Shown here: piece by piece, positions 50,963-61,200 of the stretch | How the letters are laid out: each line of letters starts with the position of its first letter | Position numbering within the stretch: the stretch's first letter is position 1 | NCBI RefSeq assembly: GCF_007991275.1 | Contig: NZ_BJYA01000014.1 | Location: 62,001-126,000 of the forward strand | From: Alkalibacillus haloalkaliphilus | Lineage (GTDB): Bacteria > Bacillota > Bacilli > Bacillales > Alkalibacillaceae | Direction: 5' to 3' | Length of the DNA: 64,000 nucleotides | Notes under the pieces: model-generated | What the model was told of the DNA's origin: nothing | Seen by the model: the letters and a program-made list of their open reading frames with translations, nothing else | Database searches by the model: none | Position numbers and translations under genes: made by a program

Positions 50963-51769
50963 TTATTTCAACAATTGATTTAAATAGTCATAGGAGCGTT
51001 TTACGGCACTGTTGACATCTTCAATTCCACCAGGACCATCAGGTGTGAACTCAAGCTCTACGCTGACCGGCCCCTTATAATTAGCTTTTGATAAAATGTT
51101 GAATAAACGATTGTAATCTAAATAGCCATCACCAATTGCCGGAAAGTTAAATTCATAATCTGGACCTTGTTTATCTTTCAAATGAATAAATTCAACATGT
51201 TCAATACTTTCACTTAAATCCTCATAGGGTTGTTGATAACCATAAAAAATCACGTTGGCCGTATCATAATTAATTTTTATTCTATCGTTAAATGCTTCCA
51301 CTAACTTTAATAATGATTTTCCTGTCGCAAAATTATTGCCATGAGTTTCGACTACTAACGTTTTATTTAATCGCTCACACTTCTCAACTACAGGTTCCAA
51401 ATTTTTAACTAGTTTGTAAACATCATCAATAACGTCACTGTCTCCATGTGAATCTCCTGTTGCTGTTACGACGTAGTCACAGTTAAAAACTTTGGCTAAG
51501 TCTATGTTCTCCTCAAGTTGTTTTACACCTTCTTGAGACATCACATTGCTGTGACCACTTATCCCAACACATGTTAGATCATACTTCCTTAACAAGGATT
51601 GAACTTCGTTGAAATCAGCATCAGTAAAATCTGTTGTCACGTGTGCAGTGTGGTCACGCACTGCTGCAATTTCTACTTGTTTAAACCCAGCTTCTGAAGC
51701 CCCTTTAAGTGCTTCATTAAGTGAGAAACCATGATAAGTATTAGTGTTCAAAGCAAGTTGATTAATCAT
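50963..51769 (-). CDS. Xylose-isomerase-like TIM barrel protein 1
   Basis: Sugar isomerase/epimerase-type TIM barrel of 268 residues. Metal-site acids and histidines sit on the usual strands: VETHGN, INYDTANV, EFIHLKDKQG and SVELEF. No signal peptide. In related clusters such barrels epimerise, dehydrate or split keto-sugars made by the dehydrogenases. The ATG at 51769 is chosen because GGAGGT is at correct distance. Confidence 0.85.
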   Translation of the reverse strand: MINQLALNTNTYHGFSLNEALKGASEAGFKQVEIAAVRDHTAHVTTDFTDADFNEVQSLLRKYDLTCVGISGHSNVMSQEGVKQLEENIDLAKVFNCDYVVTATGDSHGDSDVIDDVYKLVKNLEPVVEKCERLNKTLVVETHGNNFATGKSLLKLVEAFNDRIKINYDTANVIFYGYQQPYEDLSESIEHVEFIHLKDKQGPDYEFNFPAIGDGYLDYNRLFNILSKANYKGPVSVELEFTPDGPGGIEDVNSAVKRSYDYLNQLLK

Positions 51770-51784
51770 TTCAATTACCTCCAA

Positions 51785-51798
51785 TGAAAACCGTTACA
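51785..51798. promoter_or_regulatory. LacI-type operator 3 (inside the operon)
   Basis: TGAAA-ACCG-TTACA, the same TGWAA-N4-TTACA form as the two sites in the LacI/isomerase divergent region. Located between the two genes at 51769 and 51807; it may mark an internal promoter or roadblock. Confidence 0.5.
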
Positions 51799-51806
51799 TT
51801 TTATAG

Positions 51807-52814
51807 CTAATCATTTACTATATGTTCAACAATCTGTAAAGAGCTTAATGCATCTTCCCCTCTGACCGGTGGTTCAACACCCGATACAATCCAGTCGACA
51901 AATGAGTCGATTACACCTGTATTAGTTTGATTATCATTAGTTTGTATATGCTCAAGTTCATATTTGATCTTCTCTCCACCAGGCTGCTCTATAATTAATT
52001 GGTTCTCTGGATCATGATAGATTTTCAAAATGCCTTTTTGTAAATAAATCGTCGTTGAGTTATCTTCTTCTCCATAATAAGTCCATGAAAAACTCCCGTT
52101 GCCTAATCGTCCTTTTTTCGTCTTGAAGATACATACAGCGTTGTCGCAAACTTCAATTGGTTTGTTATTTTCATCAACTTTATCTAAGGAACCAACAAAT
52201 GACTTCACTTCTTCTATCTCATCATCGATTAAGTAATGAATTAAATCGATTTTATGGATTCCTAAATCTCCAACTACCCCTGAATGGGAACGACTTTTTT
52301 TAAAGAACCATGTAGCATTGGACTTAGTGACACCCCAATCCTCAGGCCCGCCATGACCAAATGTTGTTTTAAAAGATAATACGTCACCATAATCACCACT
52401 TAGAATAATTTCACGTGCTTTCTGGTGTACCTTAGTAAAACGTTGGTTATGGTCTACCATTAATTTTTTACCTGATTTCGTTTGAGCAGCTAAAATTGTT
52501 TTAGCATGTTCACTTGAAATAGCTAAAGGTTTTTCGCATAAAACATGTTTGCCACTTAACAAGGCTTTAGTTGTATGTACATGGTGAACTTCATTCGAAG
52601 AACAGTCACTAATAGCATCAATAGTCTCATCATTAATTAGATCTTCGAAACGATGAGCAACAGTGCCTTCAAACTCTTTTGCCAGACTTTCTGCTCGGTG
52701 TCGGTTACGATCAAAAAATACTATTTCATCAACTAATGGGTTTGCATAATACTCAGGTGCGTGCCTATACCGCGTTATTGAACCGCACCCTACAATTCCT
52801 ACTTTCAGCCCCAT
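51807..52814 (-). CDS. Gfo/Idh/MocA-family NAD-dependent dehydrogenase 2
   Basis: Dehydrogenase of 335 residues. Rossmann motif VGIVGCGSITRYRHAPEY, the CEKPLA lysine motif near residue 94, MVDHNQRFTKVH, and VVGDLGIHKIDLIHYL with catalytic Asp and His. Clearly a different subfamily from dehydrogenase 1, so the two may act on different substrates or as an oxidise/reduce pair. The ATG follows GAGGAGGGG; LacI ends 13 bases upstream. Confidence 0.88.
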   Translation of the reverse strand: MGLKVGIVGCGSITRYRHAPEYYANPLVDEIVFFDRNRHRAESLAKEFEGTVAHRFEDLINDETIDAISDCSSNEVHHVHTTKALLSGKHVLCEKPLAISSEHAKTILAAQTKSGKKLMVDHNQRFTKVHQKAREIILSGDYGDVLSFKTTFGHGGPEDWGVTKSNATWFFKKSRSHSGVVGDLGIHKIDLIHYLIDDEIEEVKSFVGSLDKVDENNKPIEVCDNAVCIFKTKKGRLGNGSFSWTYYGEEDNSTTIYLQKGILKIYHDPENQLIIEQPGGEKIKYELEHIQTNDNQTNTGVIDSFVDWIVSGVEPPVRGEDALSSLQIVEHIVND

Positions 52815-52827
52815 ACTTAGCCCCTCC

Positions 52828-53817
52828 TCAATTTAGAGTCGACTCACGTATAATTAATTCATGATCTAACATTACACTATCTACTGGCTTCCCTTGTAAT
52901 TGGTCAATTAGCATATTAGCAGCTGCTATTCCCATTTGATACATAGGTTGCGCTACCGTTGTTAACGTGGGGTTTGTCATATTAGAAAAGCTAATATTAT
53001 CAAAGCCAACCAACGCAAACTCACCTGGGACGTTCATACCTTTCACATTGAGTTCTTTTAGTGCACCAATTGCTAGTGTGTCTGAAACAGCAAAAGCTGC
53101 TGTAGGTGTTTCATCGAGTTGTAACAACTTCCTCATAGCTTGTGCACCATCCTGGAAATCCAAGTTGTTTGTGTTATATATGTACTCTTGCCTCAAAGGT
53201 AAATCAAACTCCTCTAAAGCTCGTTCATACCCTTTTCGACGTTGACGCGCATATAAGAACTTCTCATCTGAGTTAATAAGCGCAATATTTTCATGCCCTA
53301 ACCTAATTAAATGTTTCATTACTTTATAAGCTGCCACTTCATTATCAATGGCAACATAAGGTATGCGTTCTAACTCGTCATACTCACTACACAATACAAT
53401 TGAGTGTTTTTTAGCTAACTCTTGCAACTTAGCCATATTGATTGTTGGATCCATCGATATAATTCCGTCAGCCAACTTATTCTTGACCATATTAAAGAAA
53501 GTGTTCTCTCTTGTAGGGTTGGAGTCAGTCTCACAAAGCAAAATGTTATAACCACGTTCAACTGAAAAATCTTCAATCCCATTTATAATCTCTGTATAAT
53601 ACGGGTTTGAGAAATTCGGAATTAAAACAAGTAACAATCTACTTTCAGAGTTACGTAAATTTCGCCCTAACATACTAGGTTCATAATTTAATTCCTTAAT
53701 TGCTTGATCTACTTTTTGACGCGTTCTTTCTGTTACAGATGAAGTGTTGTTTAGTACACGAGATACTGTTGCACTTGAAACTCCTGCTTGCTTTGCTACT
53801 TCATGTATATTTGCCAT
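52828..53817 (-). CDS. LacI-family repressor of the sugar locus
   Basis: Regulator of 329 residues. The N-terminal helix-turn-helix is standard (VAKQAGVSSATVSRVLN, 6-22), with the hinge helix ending near 60 and a periplasmic-binding-type ligand domain after it. First gene of the minus-strand operon that runs to the permease. The predicted operators lie in its own promoter, in the divergent isomerase promoter, and inside the operon. The inducer is presumably the imported sugar or a metabolite. Confidence 0.92.
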   Translation of the reverse strand: MANIHEVAKQAGVSSATVSRVLNNTSSVTERTRQKVDQAIKELNYEPSMLGRNLRNSESRLLLVLIPNFSNPYYTEIINGIEDFSVERGYNILLCETDSNPTRENTFFNMVKNKLADGIISMDPTINMAKLQELAKKHSIVLCSEYDELERIPYVAIDNEVAAYKVMKHLIRLGHENIALINSDEKFLYARQRRKGYERALEEFDLPLRQEYIYNTNNLDFQDGAQAMRKLLQLDETPTAAFAVSDTLAIGALKELNVKGMNVPGEFALVGFDNISFSNMTNPTLTTVAQPMYQMGIAAANMLIDQLQGKPVDSVMLDHELIIRESTLN

Positions 53818-53848
53818 GCAGTTTTCTTCCTTCTTTCAATTATTTGTA

Positions 53849-53862
53849 TGAAATCGTTTACA
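53849..53862. promoter_or_regulatory. LacI-type operator 1 (upstream of lacI-like gene)
   Basis: TGAAA-TCGT-TTACA, 32 bases before the repressor start codon; consistent with autoregulation. Confidence 0.55.
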
Positions 53863-53956
53863 ATTAAATGATAAAATATTGTGAATAGTATGTCAATAAC
53901 CTACGTAAAAGTGTTTGATTTTTATGAAAATTGCTTTAATTGTTGTTTTATTTTGA

Positions 53957-53980
53957 TATAATACAATGTAACGGTTTACA
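53957..53980 (+). promoter_or_regulatory. -10 element with LacI-type operator 2
   Basis: Perfect TATAAT at 53957-53962 with TGTAA-CGGT-TTACA at 53967-53980, covering the likely transcription start of the isomerase gene. The -35 region is poor, so the exact promoter is uncertain; the operator is the best of the three. Confidence 0.6.
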
Positions 53981-53998
53981 TTTTAAGGAGGTCTTTGT

Positions 53999-54967
53999 AT
54001 GAAACTAGGTGTTTTTACTGTTCTGTTTTCCGAAAAAACTTTAGAAGAAATGTTAGATTATGTATCATTCAAAGGGATCGAAGCTATTGAAGTTGGAACT
54101 GGCGGTTTTCCTGGTGACGCACACTGCAAGGTTGATGAATTGCTAGAAAGTGAAGAGAAGCAAAAGGAGTACCTTGAAGCTGTACACCAAAGAGGTCTCA
54201 CGATTAGTGCTCTTAGTTGTCACGGTAACCCATTACACCCTCAAAAACATATAGCACAAAGAGATGATGAACTTTTTGACAAAACAGTTCTGTTAGCCAG
54301 CAAATTAGGAGTACCTGTTGTTAACACTTTCTCTGGCTGTCCTGGTGATCATGAGGATGCCAAACACCCTAATTGGCCAGTCGCGCCTTGGCCTCCAGAA
54401 TTTCAAGAAATATTGAATTGGCAATGGGAAAAGAAAATTATTCCTTACTGGAAAGATAAGGCTAAGTTTGCGGAAAAACACGGTATAAAAATAGGGTTAG
54501 AACTTCATGGTGGATTCTCGGTCCACACACCTCAAAACCTTCTTCAACTAAGAAAAGCATGCGGTCCTGCCATTGGTGCGAACCTTGATCCTAGCCATAT
54601 GTGGTGGCAAGGTATTGACCCAATCGAATCAATAAAAATACTCGGTAGAGAAAATGCTATTCACCACTTTCACGCTAAAGACACAGTACTTGACCAAAAC
54701 AATATTAACAAAAATGGCCTAACTGATATGACTTCCTACGCTGACATGAAGGATAGAGCCTGGTACTTCCGAACAGTAGGCTTTGGCCATGGTTCAAAAG
54801 ATTGGGCAGATATGATTAGTGCTCTCCGATTATATGATTATGATTATGTTATCAGTATCGAACATGAAGACGGTTTGATGTCCATTGATGAAGGTTTTAC
54901 TAAGGCAGTCGATACACTTAAACCTATTATGGTCAAAGAATCAGTTGAAGACATGTGGTGGGCTTAA
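53999..54967 (+). CDS. Xylose-isomerase-like TIM barrel protein 2
   Basis: Isomerase/epimerase-type TIM barrel of 322 residues, divergent from the LacI operon. Metal-ligand motifs are IGLELHGGF, IGANLDPSHMWWQGIDP, HHFHAKDT and ISIEHEDGL. It is larger than barrel 1 and belongs to a subgroup often found with Gfo/Idh/MocA dehydrogenases and annotated only as sugar phosphate isomerase/epimerase. It is a candidate for epimerase, dehydratase or keto-glycoside cleavage. The ATG follows AAGGAGGT. Confidence 0.88.
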   Translation: MKLGVFTVLFSEKTLEEMLDYVSFKGIEAIEVGTGGFPGDAHCKVDELLESEEKQKEYLEAVHQRGLTISALSCHGNPLHPQKHIAQRDDELFDKTVLLASKLGVPVVNTFSGCPGDHEDAKHPNWPVAPWPPEFQEILNWQWEKKIIPYWKDKAKFAEKHGIKIGLELHGGFSVHTPQNLLQLRKACGPAIGANLDPSHMWWQGIDPIESIKILGRENAIHHFHAKDTVLDQNNINKNGLTDMTSYADMKDRAWYFRTVGFGHGSKDWADMISALRLYDYDYVISIEHEDGLMSIDEGFTKAVDTLKPIMVKESVEDMWWA

Positions 54968-54988
54968 AAACCTCTCTTCTTCTACTGA

Positions 54989-55018
54989 TCCCTCATCTTA
55001 TTGGTGAGGGTTTTTTTA
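54989..55018 (+). terminator. Terminator after TIM barrel 2
   Basis: CCCTCA-N9-TGAGGG then T7. Confidence 0.88.
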
Positions 55019-55174
55019 TAGGCATTATTAGCTCTCAGTTAAGGTACTCTGTATGACAAACATAAAACTATAGATTACGACATTTTTCAATCAACAAATA
55101 GAACTACTAAAAAAGGAAACAGTAATACTTTGGGTTCAATTGTAACCATTTTTGAAGGAGATTACAGAGCTTTA

Positions 55175-55246
55175 ATGAATGTACTATACCAAGGGGAGGA
55201 CTATTATTTTAAGGAGGGTATTTATGAAAAAGCTCAACCGGCATAA
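55175..55246 (+). CDS. Possible 23-codon frame overlapping the giant subtilase start
   Basis: ATG at 55175 opens a frame starting MNVLYQGEDYYFKEGIY and ending at TAA 55244-55246, 23 bases inside the subtilase gene in another frame. AAGGAG is 14 bases upstream, too far for a strong start. The same frame is open back to 55043 without a standard start. Possibly a chance frame. Confidence 0.2.
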   Translation: MNVLYQGEDYYFKEGIYEKAQPA

Positions 55247-58200
55247 ATGGTTGCACTTATTACTCATTATTGTGATTACGTCATCGAGTTTCCTTTCCAA
55301 TGGTGCGTTCACAATGTCTGCTCAAGCAGATGAGATCGAACAAAACGATGAAACTGTTGAACAAGAACGAGAACAAGCTTATCAAGAAGAGCAACAGTCA
55401 CCTAACAGCGTTGAAGAAGAAGACCTATCATCAATCCTCGATGGATTAGGCTTCGAACCTAACCTGCAAGATCCATCTTCTCAAGAAAGACCAAACGCCC
55501 CACCGAAAGTTGACCCTAATATTAAGACACAATTAGAAGAAAACGATAAAGTCGATGTCATTATTCGATTAACTGAACAAGAGAATATGAACACACTTTA
55601 TGAAGAAGTTAGTAATCAACCTCGCGAGCAACGAATTAACTCAATTAAACAAAATCTCCAAGCGAAAGCAGAAACCTCTCAAGAATCTTTTATCCGAGAA
55701 ATTAATAATTCTACTGCAAACGAACAAGTCGAAATTCAAAAGCAATTATGGATTAATAATAGTATTGTTGCTACTGTCGACAAAGATGCTTTAGACACGA
55801 TTCAACAGCGTGATGACGTTAGCCAAATCACACTCGACAAAGTCATCGAACTTCCTGAAATTACAATTGAATCAACTGAACCCAGACTTCCTGAATGGGG
55901 GTTAGAAAAGATTTCAGCTCCTGATGTATGGGGAGACTACGGAATTAAAGGTGAAGGCATTGTTGTTGGTATTATGGACACAGGTGTCGAAGGTGAACAC
56001 GAAGCTTTAAAACATAATTATCGCGGACGAGATGGCGACCATGAATACTCTTGGATTGACGTGTCAGGTCACGGTTATGACAATCCAACTGATGGTCATG
56101 GGCATGGAACTCATGTCGCTGGGACTGCTGTTGGCGGAGGTGATGGAGAACCAATTGGTGTTGCTCCAGAAGCTGATTGGATTGCAGCAAAGATTTTTGA
56201 TGACAACGGCGCGACAACAACATCAGCTATTCATGAAGCTTTTGAGTGGTTTTTAGCCCCTGGTGGTGACCCAAGCAAAGCTCCTCATGTCGTTAACAAC
56301 TCTTGGGGAAATAACAACACATATAACACTGAGTTTTATGAAGGGGTTCAAGCATGGGTAGCAGCTGGTATTTTCCCTCTTTTCTCAGCTGGTAATAGCG
56401 GGCCTGGGGCAGAAACAATTGGTTCACCGGCCAGTTTCCCTGATTCTTACGCCGTTGGTGCTACAAATATCCACGATCAAGTGGCAAGCTTCTCAAGTCG
56501 TGGACCAGTGTTTTGGGACAATGATGACGGTGAAACGGTTCGATACACTAAACCCGAGGTATCTGCTCCCGGACATGAAATCTACTCTGCTTGGCCAGGA
56601 GGAGACTACAACACCATTAGCGGAACATCAATGGCAAGCCCGCACGTAGCTGGTTCCATTGCTTTATTACTAAGCTCTAACCCAGACTTGACGATCGATG
56701 ATGTAAAAGACCACCTTGAGCGAACTGCTCGAGTAGAACCACACATGGGTGAAACTCCAAATGATTTATATGGATATGGAATTATAAATATTCATCAAGC
56801 GGTTACTGAAGTTGCTTTCTCTGGTCAATTAGTAGGCCATGTTTTAAATGAGGATGGAGAGCCTGTTCCTGCAACAATTAAATTGCCTGAACAAGATTTA
56901 ACTTATTCTCTAGAAGAAGACGGTCAAATCGATTTAACAATCCAAGAAGGTAATCATGAAGTTATTGTTGACGGATTTGGTTACGAAACATATGAAACAA
57001 ATGTCTCGATTGAAAAGGATCAAACAACAGAAGTAGAATGGGTCCTTTCTTCTTCTGAAAGAGACTCTCTGACCGGTGAAGTTTTAAATGAAGATGGTGA
57101 ACCGGTCTCTTATGCATTTGTTCGACTAAAAGATACACCACTTCAACCAGAAAGAACAGACCAAAACGGGCAGTTCGCTTTTGAAGACTTGCCTATTGAC
57201 ACTTATGAGTTACAAGTAAGTGGTCAAACATTTGACGGTGTTACTAAAACTATAAACCTAGCAGAAGAACAGCATCTTACGATTGAAGTTAATGAACAAT
57301 TGCAGGTGAGTCAAGAAGATTGGAAGACTGCTAACTATAACTATGAGCGTAATGCTGTCTCACCAAATGTTATTGATGAAAACCATTTAGACCTAGACTG
57401 GACATACGATACTGATTCGCGTGGACAAATTCTCTTCTCCACTCCAAGTGCCACCAATGACAAGATTGTTCTAACGACTGACCGGGGCTGGATTGTAGCT
57501 TTGGATGCCAAAACTGGTGAAGAGTCTTGGGCTGTTCGCTTTGGTAGCACAAACCGCTCTACTCCAACTATTGAGGATCATATTGTTTACGTTTCGGGCG
57601 GTGATGACCAGTCAGTTTATGCTTTAGATTTAGAAACTGGCAGTACCGTTTGGAGCCGCTTCATCGGTCAAGCCGCTATCTATGCATCACCAATAGTTGA
57701 AGGTAACACATTGTATGTAAGCTCTGGCCTTAATGATGATGCAACTTTATATGCATTAGATAAAAATAGCGGAGATACGTTATGGGCAAACGATTTAGGT
57801 GGCTCATCATTTTTCGGGCCTGCTTTAGGTGACGACTATTTATATGTTGGGACCTATGATAATCGGACACTACGCGCTTTTGACCCTGATAATGGCGATG
57901 AAGTCTGGACATTTACGACTGAACAAAACGAAGGGTTCGCATCTAGACCTGTATACAAAGAGCAAACGCTTTACGTAACAAGCGCAAACTTAGATCAAGG
58001 CTCTGCTACTTTATATGCCATTAATGCTCAGTCTGGTGAAGTGTTATGGCAACAGCAAGGGTTGGGAGACCCACAAGCTGGTTCGCCAATTGTTTATGAA
58101 GATCTCGTTATTGCAAGTTCTTTAGCACAACCGGTTTTAAAAGCATTTGATAAAAATACTGGTGAAGAATTATGGAGTAACCAGTCGTATGGCACAAGTT

Positions 58201-61200
58201 ATCAAAACGGAGCAGTTAGTAGTAATGGCGTTTTATTTTTAACAAACTCTAATGGTTCATTCTTCGCAATTGATGTGTATACTGGCGAAGTCATGGATGA
58301 ATATAATATGCCTAACTACAGCACATCTGGAACTTTAATACTACCTGGTACTGTTATCGTGCCAAATGTTACTGGCGTACAATCTTATTCGTCCCCAGGC
58401 ATACTTACAGGTACGATTACTGACGAAGACGGACAACCTCTTGAAGGGACAATCAGTGTAAAAGACACCGATCAATCTGTTGAAGCAAATGAAGATGGGA
58501 CCTTTACGTTAACGCACCAACCTGGTGAGTATGAAGTGAAAGTCGAATATTATGGCAAAGAACAAGTTCATGAACACGTGAACTTCGTATCAGGATACGG
58601 AGTCGAGAAGGATTATACACTAACTGATGCGTCGGTCGGTTCATTTGAAGTATCTATTATAGATGAACGAACGAATGATCCACTGGAAGATGTTACTGTC
58701 GATTTAATCAACACACCTATTAGTGGTAGTACTGACTCAGATGGTGTATTACAGGAACAAGAAGTACACGCTGGAAGTTATATCCTTAATCTTCAATTAG
58801 ACGGCTTTGTTGAAATGAGTGAAGAAATTGAAATATTAGCAGGGATAGACAACTCATTTGAGTTCACTTTACAACCTTATGACATAGCTGTTTTAAATGA
58901 TTTTGAATCAGAAATAACTAACTTTTTAAACACGAATGGCTTTGCAGCTGAAGAGCGTGATTGGGATATCGTAGAAGATGTAGACAACTATGACATCCTT
59001 TATTTAAATGGCGCCTACACAAGTGGGGGATGGCAACCAGATGAGGATACTTTTAATGAGCTAATTGACCAAGCTGAAGCAAATAACGTTCATCTCGTAT
59101 TTGCTGATACTTGGGGACCTAGTTACGGATCCATTAGGCATTTAGTAGATTATGATGATGACCCAAAAGAGCTCTCTCACACTTACAATTCTGGAACGGT
59201 TTCTATGCAAGTTGACGAATCACACCCAATCTTTGACGGGTATGATGTTGGAGACACACTCACACTCTATGAACAAGGTGGAGATTTCGCTTGGTTCAAT
59301 GAATACTCTGGCCGTGAGATTAGTAGCATTGGCTCTTCTCAACTAGGAATGGTCGGGACAGGAATCGGCTATAAAGCTATCACAGAGGATAGCGCACACC
59401 TTTTACTAGCTTCACATGCCGCTTCACCATGGGTATCACCTTACCAAGGCTGGCTACCTGATATGCAAAACACTTTCCTAAACAGCATCGAATATTTACA
59501 AAATGTAGCGTTCGGTGAAGTGAATGGCACAATTGAAGATCAAAGTGGTAATGCAATAAGTGCCACCGTAATGGTAGATGAAACTAACCAAACTTTTGAA
59601 ACTGATGGCGAATTACAGTTCTACCATGATGAAGGAAGCTATACGTTAACGGTTAGATCAGAAGGTTTCGAAACAGAAACGATTGAAATTGATGTAGAAA
59701 ACGGTAGTCCGTTCTCTTTTAATGCCGAATTACAATCAACAGATGGCGGTTCCGTGTCGGGAACAGTCTTAAATGAGTACACTTCTAATGTGTTAGAAAA
59801 CGTTACCGTTGAAGCTGTTAATGATGATGAAGTCATTGCGGAAACAGAAACTGACGAAACAGGATACTATGAACTACTAAACTTAGATGAAGGTGATTAT
59901 GAGTTAACTTTTTCACTAGATGGTTATTTAAGTGAAACAACTAGTGTTGAATTAGCGTCAAGTCCTGTAACAGTCGATCTAACATTAAGAGAAACACCTG
60001 ACATTGCTGTGATGGCAGACTACTTCTCTAGTAGTCGTAACTTCCAACATGTATTTAGTGAATATGGCATTGATGTTGAACAATTAACTTATAATAATGT
60101 GCACGATCATGTCGGTGACTTTGATGTGATTTTCATAAATGCTATGAGTAGCTTTTCATTTGGAGATGAAGATATAGATGAACTCTTTAAGTTAGCTGAT
60201 GAAAACAATACTAGTTTAGTAATCGGTGAAACAGATTCATCAACTTCTCCTCTTCCGGCTATTGTTGAGCATCGGAATGACCCTGAATATAGTAACACCG
60301 TTAGTGATACGTCAAATCCATCAGGCTATGTCGTAACTGAAGAACATGATTTGTTCAGAAATTATGAACAAGGAGAGTTTATTGAGTTATTAGTTCCTTC
60401 AAACAGTCATATTGGTTACTTCGAGAATTATAGTGGTTACACAATCGCAGAAAGCCAACATGAAGGGTCAAATCGATATGGTCCTTCTGTAGCTTACAAA
60501 CCGAGAACAGATTCAAGTGTTGAACTGTTAATGGCTGGTCACGGTTTCTCAATTAGACATCATGGTGATCACTACACTGAAGAAGCACTAGAGCTTCTAC
60601 TAGATTCAGTCGTTTGGGCAGCTCATGCTGAATTTTCAACGATTGATGGAACTGTAACAGATGAAAATGGAGAACCTTTACTAGCATCAATCAGTATTGT
60701 CGGAGATGACATCGAGGAAATGACAGATAGCTCAGGAGAATTTTCAATTCCTATTTTGGATGGAGACTATGAGTTAGAAGTCAGTTCATTTGGTTATGAA
60801 ACTAAAACTGTCTCTGCTTCTGCAGGACCAGATGGAGAGCCTTTAAATATTACGATGCAAGTTGGAGAAGATGCCGGAACAATTACAGGGCATATTGAAA
60901 GCGAAGTGGATGCGAGTGCCATTTCAGATGTATCAGTTAATTTAGAAGGTTTTCCAATATCAACAATTTCAAATACTCAAGGGGCATACACACTAGATCA
61001 CATCGAGCCTGGAACTTATTCATTAACTTTTGAGTCTGAAGATCACGTCTTAAAAGAAATTGAGGTTGAGGTACAGGCAGGTGAGACTATAACTCAAAAC
61101 ATCGAGTTAAAACCGTCCCCTACTGTAGGGATTATTGTCGATAACACCTCCTCTTCTGGTGTAACGTTAAGTGAGTATCTTGAAGAGAGAGGGTTTAACA

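Noticed and set aside
46239-54967. A standard myo-inositol (iol) operon
   Set aside because: Inositol-type dehydrogenase folds are present, but no iolB, C, D, E or A-like genes are visible.
55043-55246. A 67-codon gene before the giant subtilase
   Set aside because: The frame is open but has no ATG, GTG or TTG at its upstream end, no ribosome site there, and no recognisable sequence.
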